Position numbers and translations under genes: made by a program. Positions 26,893-37,199 of a stretch of 64,000 nucleotides of DNA are shown one piece after another (position 1 is the stretch's first letter; each line of letters starts with the position of its first letter). Where the stretch lies: positions 25,185,206 to 25,249,205 of the forward strand of contig NC_135360.1 of the NCBI RefSeq assembly GCF_051622035.1. The letters are read 5' to 3'. This stretch comes from Arctopsyche grandis (Eukaryota; Arthropoda; Insecta; Trichoptera; Hydropsychidae). Under the pieces are notes generated by a model, which made no database searches, was not told the origin of the DNA, and saw only the letters and a list, made by a program, of their open reading frames with translations.

Positions 26893-27687
26893 CGATATTT
26901 GCGTTTTCGGGCGTTTCACTTTTGGGCCCGTGAGGGAGACCGATAATATTGTGGCGGCTCGCTTATACGACATGGTCGAGTTTGGTTGCCTTCCTGCGAG
27001 TGGGGACCAACTCGGCTGGGTTCGGAGAGCCACTACTAACTCTGCCTTCGGCTGTCATAAATAAAACACGTGCATTAACATGCCAGTCGTCTCATTCGTT
27101 CATCCCCCATAATATATACGAGTGGCATGCGGTGAAATGATCTCTCTTTAGCCTTGTTTAATGTGCGCACGCAGAATACAGGAAGAAAAGCATGTTCCTG
27201 TTGTATCCTGCTCGCGCAAATTAAGTAAGTATGTACGAGGGGGGGGAAGAGACCCTTTTTTTATCTTTCGATTTTCGATCTTTGCCTTCCGATATTTGCA
27301 TTTTCGGGCGTTTCACTTTCGGTCCCGTGAGATAGACCCATCGTTACTACGTACATAGGTAAAGTAAAAATACAGTTTTGTGTAAAATACTCCAATTTTC
27401 CCAAAGTTTCCGTTTTTTTCCCGTTCGTTCAAAATTACCATTTTTGGCCATCTCTAGTCACTAGTAGAATAGCATTTGGTGAATTGATTTCGGTGAATAG
27501 CATTCGAACAATTTACATGTTTCCAGTGTACACGCGCCATCTATTGTGCAATTAAAACACTGCTCTGTTTCCGGTTTTGCACATACATAGATATAGAGTA
27601 CTATGGTTTTGCGCGTCCTATTGTCTCGGGAATAATCGGAAGCCCTGGCCACAACTTCCCATTGGACTAGTCTGTTTCTTGGTTCTG

Positions 27688-29509
27688 ATGGAGTGCCGAC
27701 TTTGTCTCTGCTCCGCTCCAGCAGGCTCCTTCGTCTCCATCCATGACGACCCTCATCCACCTCGTTTGGCGCAGCTCATTTGGACCTGCTGTCAACTGCG
27801 TGTCAGTCACCTTACACTTAAACCATTGCTATTATTAATTCGCTAGTCCTCGTAATCGTCAATACCTTTCTCATTTGTAGGTTAGGAAAGATGACCAGCT
27901 GCCAGATACGATATGCCTTTCGTGTGTCAACAATCTGGAATTGCTCGACAGCTTTCGAAACGCTTGTTTTCGGAGTGACAAAACGTCGAGGGTAAAGTTC
28001 GACAAGTCTTTAGCTATCAAGCCGGAGGAAGTTTGGCTGGAAGATTTAAAATGGAGAGATCAATCGGGTGCTCATTTACCGCCAAACATTTCTACTTCTC
28101 CGGACGATGGCGAGGTAAGTCAATGGAATTCGAGTGCTTTTGAACGATTCCTTTAATCGAAAATATAAATTCTTCTGCAAAATGACATCCCGTCACATAA
28201 CGTTCAATTTATTTTTTAGACCCCTGAAGGAAAAATCACTCGGAACGATAATAAGGCAGACATAATAGATATCGATAGACACATTCTACAGAAAAACTGT
28301 AACACTCGAAGAAAGCTGCATGGATGTGACATTTGTTCAAAGTCATTTAATACGAAAAGTGGTCTCCGTGTACACCGGAGTGTTCATACAGGGGTAAAGC
28401 CACACAAATGCGACATTTGTTTAAAATCGTTCGTTTTAAAATATCAGGTCCGTAGACACATGCGTATGCATAGTGGGATAAAGCCATACAAATGTGACAT
28501 TTGTTTAAAATCGTTCGCTTCAAAATCTAACATCAGTCTTCATATGAGTATTCATTCTTTGGTAAGGCCGCACAAATGTGAGATTTGTTTAAAATCATTC
28601 ACTTCAAAGTCTTGCCTCCGTAATCACGTTAGTATTCATAGTGAGGTAAAGCCACACAAATGCGAGATTTGTTTAAAATCATTCACTTCAAAATGTTACC
28701 TCCGTAAGCACACTAATATTCATAGTGAGGTAAAGTCACACAAATGCGAGATTTGTTTAAAATTATTCACTTCAAAATATTACCTCCGTGAACACTCGTG
28801 TATTCATAGTGAGGTAAAGTCACACAAATGCGAGATTTGTATGAAATTATTCCCTTCGAAATCTCGCCTCAATGTACACATGAATATGCATACTGGGGTA
28901 AGGCCACACGAATGTGAGATTTGTTTTAAAACTTTCTCTCATAAATATGTCCTCGTGAAACACATGATAATTCACACTGGTGTAAAACCACACAAATGTA
29001 ATATTTGTTTAAAATCATTCACTACAAAATATCACCTCAATATACACATAAATATGCATACTGGGGTAAGGCCACACAAATGTGAGATCTGTTCAAAATC
29101 ATTCGCCTCAAAATCTGACTTCCATAAACACTTGAGCATTCATAGTGGGGTAAAACCACACATGTGCGACATTTGTTTAAAGTCGTTCGCTTTCAAATTT
29201 CAGGTCCGTGTACATATGAATATTCATACTGGGATAAAGCCACACAAATGTGACATTTGTTCAAAGTTATTCACTTCAAAATCTCATCTCAATAGACACA
29301 TGAGTATGCATACTGGGGTAAAGCCACACAAATGTGACATTTGTTTTAAATCGTTCACTTCAAAATCTGACCTCCGTATACACACGAGAATTCATAATGG
29401 GGTAAAGCCATACAAATGTGAAATTTGTTCAAAATCATTTACTCATAAATCTACACTTTCCGTGCATTTGAAATGTCACACTCGAGAAATTCCAATCACA
29501 TTAATGTAA
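27688..29509 (+). CDS. ZAD domain plus 14 C2H2 zinc fingers, putative transcription factor
   Basis: Three exons: 27688-27801, 27881-28114 and 28220-29509, total 545 aa, all phase 0. The N-terminus MECRLCLCSAPAGSFVSIHD with Cys3/Cys6 and, across the first junction, PDTICLSC with Cys50/Cys53 form the four-Cys ZAD (zinc-finger-associated, dimerising) domain typical of insect C2H2 proteins. After a roughly 100-residue linker come 14 consecutive fingers of the form C-x2-C-x12-H-x3-H, joined by HTGVKPHKC/HSEVKPHKC linkers, each 84 bp. Fingers 4-7 are very similar to one another, suggesting recent array expansion. A nuclear DNA-binding role is expected; the target is unknown. The start is the Met directly before the first zinc-binding Cys. 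A MITE begins 38 bp after the stop, so the 3'UTR includes or abuts it. Confidence 0.92.
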
Positions 29510-29547
29510 TGCTATTAGTTTTGTTTTAATTTTTACTGTTTTTTATT

Positions 29548-29913
29548 GGTTGTGGCTATTTGCAGGTACTATATCTGCAAATTATTGGCTATTTGCAGGT
29601 ACTGTATCTGCGAATTATTGGCTATTTGCAGGTACTATATCTGCGACAGGCGCAAAGCTTTCTGTGCATGCGCATGAACTGTCACTGTCAGCGTGTTTAC
29701 TGCTAAAATTTTGTTTTAAACCTGTTCAAATTTAGTTCGAACTCGTAAAGTGACGTAGAGTAAAAAATATAATACAAATTAGTTAATATTATTAATTCAA
29801 TCAAGTCTAGCATACATTAAATGTAAGAAATTATAATCGGATTATAAGTTCACGCGCATGCGCAGAAGGCTTTGCGCCTGTCGCAGATATAGTACCTGCA
29901 AATAGCCACAACC
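29548..29913. mobile_element. 366-bp MITE with triplicated terminal motif and 9-bp target duplication
   Basis: Starts GGTTGTGGCTATTTGCAGGT and ends with its exact complement order, ACCTGCAAATAGCCACAACC. The flanks carry TTTTTTATT on both sides (29539-29547 and 29914-29922). Inner arms GACAGGCGCAAAG and CTTTGCGCCTGTC also pair, giving roughly 60-bp terminal repeats. On the left side the motif GGCTATTTGCAGGTACT is repeated three times. A 9-bp duplication with long TIRs suggests a Mutator-like relation (inference). Non-coding. Confidence 0.85.
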
Positions 29914-30099
29914 TTTTTTATTTCTTCTCAAAATACATGTTTTTTTATTTATACTTATTTGACTTTCTCTAGGCTTACCAAATTTTCATCGGGCCCTGCT
30001 TTTAGGAACAACAGTTTAGAAATAATCTAGTAGTTTTTGATTCTAGAAGTATGGGTGTATCTATTTAAGTTTTGTAGTTTCAATTTTGATTGAATCCAA

Positions 30100-30700
30100 A
30101 TCCCGTAAAAATCACTTTTTAAACGTCATTTGCTCGCTTTGCAATTTCATCGTGGATTCTATTAATGGCCGTAACGTCTCAATGATGACATTAATTTCGA
30201 TCCATTTACATATGTTCTAGGAAACAGTACTCCATATTGTTTTCAGCTATTTTTGAACAAAATTTTTTACATAGCAATAAAGAGTTTAACATATCGAATG
30301 TACTATTCCATCTAGTACATACTACAGTCTATTGCATTTTCATTAAATTTCATTATAAGATAAGGGATTCTAAACTTTTTAACCAAGTCGCGATCTTCAC
30401 ATATAATTGTATTTAAATCGGAATTGTTAATAGAACATTTGATTGCCAATATTGTAAAGTATGTGCCACACATTTTATTCCGATGAGATGAGAGAAAGAA
30501 TGTTTCAATGGAAGGAATCAGGTCTATTATCTGTTGTAACAGCGTAGATTTGTTTGATATCGATATTATAGTTTTCTAAAAGTTGCAAAAACATATTTTT
30601 AATATGTATTCCTGTATGTTTGTCTATTAATTCTATCATTCCCAATGTTTATATATTAATTTAACCGAACCGCAAAAAATAACGGTTGGTTCGGCTTCCT
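30100..30700 (-). pseudogene. Broken hAT-family transposase fragment
   Basis: On the minus strand, separate frames give IYAVTTDNRPD (about 30528-30560), then IKCVAHTLQ (about 30450-30480), then TRWNSTFDML (about 30290-30318), in the order found in hAT transposases (catalytic TDN region, CxxH-type CAAHTLQ, TRWNST). Stops and frameshifts separate them, so the gene is dead. Sequence to about 30990 (near TTTATCCAGCCTGACAT) may belong to the same element, but I could not set its ends. Confidence 0.7.
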
Positions 30701-31982
30701 GGTGAAGAGTATATCCGAATATGTATATTTATAGGTATCAGTATCACACACATGTATATTTATAGGATTCCCGGAAGAATGCGCTGAATAGTGGTGCAGT
30801 TTCGAGAAATCCTGATTTTCGAAGGCGATTAAGAAAAACTTACGCAATAGAATTCCACAAAAAAAGCATTAACACCATCGGATAACATACAAATACCTCT
30901 TGTGGAATTCCATTGTGTTAGTTCTTCTTGAGCATCTTTGAAAGTTTGGATGTCTCGGGAGTGGGGCTCTCTTGAGTTTATTTATCCAGCCTGACATATA
31001 ATATTGTAACATTTATAGATATTTAAATAGATTTGTGTTACTTAAATGTGATTGAATCTTTATGGATATATAAAGATTCGATCAAAGAAATTATATTTTG
31101 ATATAAATAAAAAAAATATATACAATTTAAGCAGCTTTATTAACCTTTTTATTACACTTCAAACACTGTACGCAACAATACACCCTTTTCGGAAAAAGTA
31201 AGAACACAGATTCTATTCTGACAAGAAATGGGAATTTACATAATTTACGAAATCGGAGAACGGTTTTTGACTCATAAGCCGTTCTCCGACTTCCATTTAA
31301 CAGTAACATATTATGGTACTATAGTATTTTATTATAATTATATTATTATACTGAAAAAATCATTATTATTTTCAATTTTATTAGTGGGCGGTGTCATTGC
31401 AATTTAATCAAACACGTATAGTCATTAACATAAGTAATGATTGTTATATGTATTTAAATAAAGTGAGAATGGGGGTTGGAGGGGCTTCGTAAGTGGAATA
31501 GCCTAGGGTCTCTTTTTATCTAAATCCAGCCTTGTATGTAATATATGATGTTTTTACAATTTAAATTTAAATTCAAAAAAATGTATTTTCTATTTGTATT
31601 TGTTTATTTAACTTCAGATTTGACAAATCTAAAATATGACAAATTTTGTTTAATTTTTTATGCTTAGGAAAAGCTGCCTGAAGTTCATTTAAATGATATT
31701 TGAATAAAATTTTGATAAAAGCCTAACAAGAAATGCGTTTATAGCTAAGATTGGAAGACTTGCCATCAGAACACTATGAGCCAAATGAATAGAAATCATT
31801 TATTTTGTTAAAAATTTAACTTTCAGTAAATGGGATTGTATATGTATATTTGTTGTTAGCTTCAATGCAATTACAAACAATGAAAGTATATAATAATTTT
31901 CTATATTAGTAAAATATCAAACAGGCTAAAAATAATACAACATATGAGTAATATTGTTAACATATTGATAGACTGTTGGAAT
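30701..31982. other. Spacer between hAT remnant and ERCC1
   Basis: AT-rich. A stretch at 31450-31540 (GGGGTTGGAGGGGCTTCG, CCTAGGGTCTCTTTTTATC) resembles the degenerate ends of hAT-type elements but has no partner that I can identify. A 60-codon minus-strand ORF at 31127-31309 ends CCVQCLKCNKKVNKAA; I do not recognise it and would not call it a gene. Confidence 0.35.
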
Positions 31983-33219
31983 TCATATCGTTGCATCAGC
32001 AGAATTTGAACTTGTTGCAACGTCGTTATTTTGCATGATGGCTTCAATTTCTGCAATATCGAATTCATCATCGACCGATAGTTTAGGAGAATCACGAGTG
32101 TTTGTACGTTTATTTAAAAACGGCCTATGTAAAACCTTGTAAAGCTTTGTCGCTTTCCGAACGCCAAAACCGGGACACTGAGCCAATTTGTTTTCCGAGG
32201 CACTTATTATATTCCCCAAAGTGCCAAATGTCGATAATAGAGTCATAGCATCAGTTTTATTTACAGGTTTGATCGACGACAGAGCATTAACAATCTGTAA
32301 TATAAAAAAATAGTTTTGAGTTACTTACAAATATGCCAGAAAAATTTAAAACGTTTATGATTATATTGACCTTTTGATGAGGATCATTTTCAATCTTTTC
32401 CATGATTTGATCCGGTGGTTTATTTTCATATATTTTGTATGTTTCTATAATTTTACCAGCCTCTTCATAATTCCATGATAACATCAACGTTAAATCAGCC
32501 AGAAGACACATTCTAGTTAATTTTTTTAATATTAAATGTGGCTCACTTACATCCACCTAAAAATATATTATACATAAGCTTTTGAATAAAGCAAATACAT
32601 ATGTATGTGAGTTTTATTCCACAGCAAATTATTCACCTGAACTAATAAAACTCGCAATTCATACGCTTTACCCAAAACCTTTAATCGGTCTTGAATATAA
32701 TCTGGATTCATATTATGATATTTGAGAGATAGAAAAAGAGCACAAGTGGTCGGTCCCATAACATAATCTGGAATAATGTCTTCAAATTCCCACGGCACAC
32801 TAGTGATACCTTTTAAAAGAGGATTCCCTTTCTGAAAAATAATTAGTACAAATAAGAAAGAAGACACATCATCAAATATATGTATATATATATAAATTAT
32901 TTTACCTGTTTCGGATTGACGAGTACACAATGTGGTTTTGAAATTATTTTTGGTTTAGTGATATTGGCTGGAACTAAAATGAAAACGTATATTAAACAAA
33001 AAAATTAGCATTAAAATAGAATACTATACACTGATGTAGACCATCGGTTTCCACTCGGGGTAATTTTGAGGCTGATGGTTCCGAATCTTCCACTTGTTTC
33101 TGTATAGATTCTGGTTGTGTCTGAGGCTGTGAATGTGTCTGTGATGTCTGTGACGTCTGATAATCATTGAGACATTCCTCGGCTGCCAATAGCAGTAGTT
33201 CATCATCGTCCTCATCCAT
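31983..33219 (-). CDS. Ercc1: ERCC1, non-catalytic subunit of the XPF-ERCC1 structure-specific endonuclease
   Basis: Five exons on the minus strand: 33219-33042, 32973-32906, 32831-32637, 32556-32371 and 32294-31983. They sum to 939 nt (312 aa; human about 297 aa) with matching phases. After an acidic, Gln/Ser-rich N-terminus ([20 protein letters not shown]), the central domain reads [39 protein letters not shown] and [10 protein letters not shown]. This is the XPA/DNA-binding ERCC4-like fold without the nuclease motif. The C-terminal tandem helix-hairpin-helix region ([40 protein letters not shown]; about residues 220-275) dimerises with XPF. Role: the 5' incision in nucleotide excision repair and in interstrand crosslink repair. 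The first-exon donor GATG|GTCTAC is chosen because it alone keeps frame with VPANITKPK. It lies about 8 kb from FANCM on the same strand. Confidence 0.96.
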
Positions 33220-33496
33220 GTATGAAATGACAACAATTATTTAAAAGTTTGACAGTTCGTGCATCTGTCACCGGTTGATCTTAGCACAATATTTCATGAC
33301 CATGTTTGATTTACATCCATCCCCAAAATAACACGAAAATAATAATTATAAAATTATCCGTATTCATGAAACCGTATCAACTGTATGTGTCTATTGGTAA
33401 TAAAATACAATTTTGGATCAAAGTGCTGTTTATTTATTTGAATATATGTATGTAAATAAAATATACTGATCTTGAAAGAGCACCTATATTTTAAAT
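33220..33496. other. ERCC1 upstream region
   Basis: AT-rich sequence upstream of the ERCC1 start, with no further ORF. It presumably holds the ERCC1 5'UTR and promoter. No TATA box or clear initiator is recognisable. Confidence 0.35.
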
Positions 33497-33697
33497 GGTC
33501 CGGTGATTATTTCGCAAAAAGCGATTTCGCGCACATCACTTAAATATCGATACTGGCACTCAAAAACTCCATCAATCAAAAGCTTCTCTGGCGAAATATT
33601 CTATTATACTAATGATAACTCGAGTGCCAGATATTCCGTATTCCCGATTTTTGCGGCAATGATTGTCGTGCGCAATTTGTGCAATAATCCGTTTACC
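33497..33697. mobile_element. Short MITE, family C copy 2
   Basis: Termini GGTCCGGTGATTATTTCGC and GCAATAATCCGTTTACC are imperfect inverted repeats. They are flanked by ATTTTAAAT (33488-33496) and ATTCTAAAT (33698-33706), a 9-bp near-duplication with one mismatch. It shares termini and CTCGAGTGCCAGAT with the element at 10247-10393, and its ends resemble those of the GGTCAC foldback just downstream. Confidence 0.7.
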
Positions 33698-33831
33698 ATT
33701 CTAAATACAATCTATATATGTATATATTTAATTATATAAAAATAAAATATCAAAGGACAAATAAAATATTATAACTATGTATGTAATAAAATAAAAATAA
33801 GCAATATATCATCGATTTTGTATATATTATC

Positions 33832-34148
33832 GGTAAACGGACTACTAGTCATATGTGAACTAGTCACAGGACAACCAGTCACTCTAGATCGGTCACACGT
33901 GATCACCCGTCACACTAAAACTGGTCACGAGAAAACTGGTCACACCCTAAAACTGGTCACGAGAAAACTGGGCACACCCTAAAATCGGTCACGAGAATAC
34001 TAGTTGACCGATTTTGGGGTGTGACCAGTTTTCTCGTGACCAGTTTTAGGGTGTGACCAGTTAAGTGTGACGGGTGATCACGTGTGACCGATCTAGAGCG
34101 ATCGGTTGTCCTGTGACCGGTTCACATTTGACTAGTAATCACCGAACC
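33832..34148. mobile_element. Complete 317-bp foldback element built of GGTCAC units (family A)
   Basis: Two arms of about 150 bp are inverted copies over almost their whole length (GGTCACAGGACAACCAGTCA on the left, GGTTGTCCTGTGACCGGTT on the right). They are flanked by the 8-bp direct repeat ATATTATC (33824-33831 and 34149-34156). Within each arm GGTCAC or a close variant recurs roughly every 15-20 bp. The 8-bp duplication points to hAT-type mobilisation. A half copy lies at 24231-24386. A transcript across it would form a very long hairpin. Confidence 0.9.
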
Positions 34149-34231
34149 ATATTATCGGAGTAATAGCTTCTTATAAAAATTTAAAACAAATAAACATAGT
34201 ACACGAGTCAGCTGTTGACTAGTGTAAAAAT

Positions 34232-34430
34232 AAATTATATTCGATTTATAAATTATATTATTAATTATATTCGATTTATAAATTATATTATTAATTATAT
34301 TCGATTTATAAATTATATTATTAATTATATTCGATTTATAAATTATATTATTAATTATATTCGATTTATAAATTATATTATTAATTATATTCGATTTATA
34401 AATTATATTTATAATTTATATTCGATTTAT
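34232..34430. repeat. 30-bp tandem repeat, about 6.5 copies
   Basis: The unit TTAATTATATTCGATTTATA followed by AATTATATTA repeats almost without mismatch for about 200 bp. It can be read as an Ile/Asn/Tyr/Arg/Phe repeat ORF, but that is an artefact of the 30-bp period being a multiple of three. Confidence 0.95.
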
Positions 34431-34994
34431 TAAAGAATGGAAGGCAATTTTAACCAAATTTACACAACAGAAATATTTCGTAATATTTACAATAGATGTA
34501 AATCAATATTTTACTACAATTACTATCGGGGTTGTCACCATATACATAGACCAAGTGAAAGTTCACTACCGTATATTTTTGAAACTAGGTATTACTTTCA
34601 GGGTCAAATTTGAGTATACTGATATTTACAATCGATAAATTAGATTGCACCGTAGAATTACATATGTGTTTTCAGAATAAGTCCTTCAAACCAACTCTAT
34701 ATTTCCATTAGTTTTCATACAAAGTGTAATCTAAACACATAACCATATATCTATCGGTTCGGTCATAATTTTTCAGTTTGAACTCTCATTGCTTTGAACT
34801 CTCAAGCGAAGAGATTTTAAAGGATACGCAAAATAATCAAAAACATATCTGGCATGATTTTTACTGCTTCTGCATGGAAAAATGTAATTGAAATTGACTA
34901 TTTTACACGACTAAATATTTCTTATTCATTCAACATTTTAAAATTAACCATATTATGAATTAAATATGCTTATTATGAATTAATTATGTAACTA

Positions 34995-35310
34995 CACTGA
35001 GCAATAAAAAATCAGTTTATTTTACCGGAGCGAAGACTAATCAATTTTCAATAAGTTTGACCCACTAAATTCGAATATGACAATGATTTTTGCCGCTTTA
35101 AAACTCATTTATATTTTTGTACTATAAATCATATATTTTTGACTTTAAAAATACGCTAGATATAAGCATTTTAAAACAAAAAAAATATCACAATCAATAG
35201 AAAAACATTTGAATATGGATTCCAATACTCACTTTTGGCAGAGCAATCCTAAATTTTGAGTTAAAGATTGCGAAAGTCAAAAATTCAGTAAAAAATGAGA
35301 CGACTTCCTT
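34995..35310. mobile_element. MITE family D, copy 2 (right end decayed)
   Basis: Starts CACTGAGCAATAAAAAATCA and shares GTTTGACCCACTAAATTCGA and TGGATTCCAATACTCAC with the copy at 19549-19960. The right terminal repeat is not recognisable. Confidence 0.7.
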
Positions 35311-35411
35311 TTGATTAGGTTATTCATATTGAATATTCAATATTGTCGTATAAAGCTTACATATGTAATTCATATACTTACTATTATATAATAGGTACAT
35401 AATACCTCCCA

Positions 35412-36331
35412 CCCGGGGCCGACGAGAGGGGGGGAAGCTAGGGTAATGTTCCATGGCCCGGACTACTTGAGGGGCGCCGTATCGGGACGTTCGACTAACT
35501 GGTATTGATATTTTGTATTATTCTACATAAAAACACATATGTACATATATTTATTTAATACTAAATGTGTCCATGTGAAATCGTACCCATTATATCATAC
35601 TTTATTATTCAATTATTTAAAAAAAATAGCAACCCACATATAGGTATTTTTCTAATAGTTCTGATAGATTTTTCGCATATTAAAAATATATATTTATAAG
35701 ATCATATTTTTTAATTTGTCATGGGAGTATTGGGATCCCAATCGAATATTCGAATTATTCGTCTGATTTTACAGCCATTCGTTATTCGAATATTTCATCT
35801 ATTCGAATATATATTTTTTTATAAACAAAATCAACATGAAAAGAGTGATGACAAAGAAGCCGACTATTATGAAGAAAATGAAATATATAATGGGGATAAT
35901 TGTGATAAAAATGAAGATAATGAAGAAGATGAAATGTCTACATGTGAAGAAACGGTTTTTTATTCATTAAATACGGAAATTTTTGAAGAAAATCACTTTT
36001 CGATCGCTACGAAATTTTAGAAAACATCAGAAAAATAATACGAATATTTAAGAAGTCACCGGCGAAATATAAATTTTTACAAGAAATCATAATGAAAAAA
36101 GAAAATAAAAAATTGAAATTATTATTGGCTTTAAAAACGAGGTGGAATTCAATGGCAACTATGATAAGACGATTCATTCAAAATTATGCTTGGTTCATAT
36201 GTATGTAATTACCTTTTTTTAAATTTTCGAATATATTCGAATAGCTCTCGATTTACTATTCGATATTCGAATAGTTTACATGGGACCCGAAATTATTTTT
36301 CCAGGGCCCGGTATTCCTCTCGGCGGTCCTG
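35412..36331 (+). pseudogene. hAT element remnant with transposase C-terminal fragment
   Basis: The right terminus CTCTCGGCGGTCCTG and the left GGCCGACGAGAGG are degenerate inverted copies typical of hAT ends (CAGGGCCGCCGAGAGG-like). Between them, an acidic segment (35850-35960, rich in Asp/Glu/Asn) precedes, in a shifted frame, a segment at about 36005-36205. That segment contains RKIIRIFKKSPAKYKFLQ and LKTRWNSMATMIRRFI, which match the region of hAT transposases around the TRWNS motif. Frameshifts and the absence of the N-terminal catalytic half show it is inactive. Duplicated flanks were not found. Confidence 0.65.
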
Positions 36332-36489
36332 CTCTCACGTATAAAATGAATTATTTTTGTCAATATTTGGTGGTACGCCAAAATCAAGTCTCTGAAATGG
36401 TACACACATAGAAGTTTCGCAAACATCGCTTTAATAAATTGAGAAGTTTTATATTTGAACCATCAAAGTCGGAGAATAAAAACAGCTGG

Positions 36490-37199
36490 AGCGACCTATT
36501 GATTGATTCAAATATTCCAAACAGAATTTGTACAAGCTGAAGAAGCACACGTTTCAGAAACAGAGAGAGACAGAAGATTTGTGTACAACGCTACCAATGA
36601 CAACAAAACAAAGTGGTGGAAGCAGCTCGACCAGCTCCAACGGCCACGCTTCAAACCAGCTCTGGCACACAACCGGCACGGTCGTCGCGTCCACAAAGAC
36701 CGGTACTCGTGTTCCATTTATTTACAAACACAATTCGTAGACCACAGAACAAAACAGACATAGTGTATTCTACTAAAAATCGAAATCAGTGTTGGGCCGG
36801 GTGTGGGAGTGTGTCCGAGTAACGAACGAACTGAAAAGCATGACAGTATTATCGAAAAAGAAAACGGTAGTGAAAACCGGTGCGTGACACTTGTTGACCG
36901 GTCGCCGTTGACCGTTCTCCTTGTGATAAATGTGGAATGATAACAGGAACTGTGCAAATTCCTGCGGGTTCTTCTTGAACATTTTTGCGAATTTTTAACG
37001 CGTGTGTTGTGTCCGTGTTGCTCTTTCGGATTTAGAAAGTTTTTTTTTTATCTAAAACACTTTCGCGTTGCGGAATTTTTAGTCGAGTGCTTTTTACGTA
37101 TTAATTTTATAGCGATTGTGATTAGTGCCCGTTCGAAAGGTTCGAAAGTGAACTTGTGGATTGAAAATTTCGGTTTTTTATGGATTACGATTGATTTAG
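36490..37199 (+). other. Possible non-coding first exon of a gene extending downstream
   Basis: This segment is less AT-rich than its surroundings and has no long ORF. It ends TTGATTTAG|GTAAGATA, a strong donor at 37200. The following 25 kb has no coding exon that I can recognise. That arrangement fits a 5'UTR exon plus a very long intron, as in many insect developmental genes, but this is inference from composition and one splice site. Confidence 0.25.

Larger units (their letters stand above)
24388..27345. repeat. Composite inverted-repeat island with about 80-bp outer arms
   Basis: The left arm (24388-24463: TGGGTCTACGTCACGGGCCC ... GATCGAAAATCGAAAGATC) is an inverted copy of the right end (about 27256-27342: ATCTTTCGATTTTCGATC ... 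CCCGTGAGATAGACCCA). A second right-type arm lies inside, split by a solo LTR (26290-26324 and 26897-26942). The island also holds a 130-bp hairpin, a GCGTGC-type microsatellite, a 190-bp foldback and another IR pair. No transposase ORF is seen. It may be a large foldback element or nested insertions that used each other as targets. Confidence 0.65.

Noticed and set aside
31127-31309. 60-aa minus ORF ending in a Cys-rich CCVQCLKC motif, considered as a transposase zinc-finger tail
   Set aside because: The spacing of Cys does not match piggyBac or other transposase tails that I know, and nothing upstream supports it.
34215-34433. 72-aa ORF with a 10-residue Ile/Asn/Tyr repeat
   Set aside because: Produced by the 30-bp satellite, whose period is a multiple of three.
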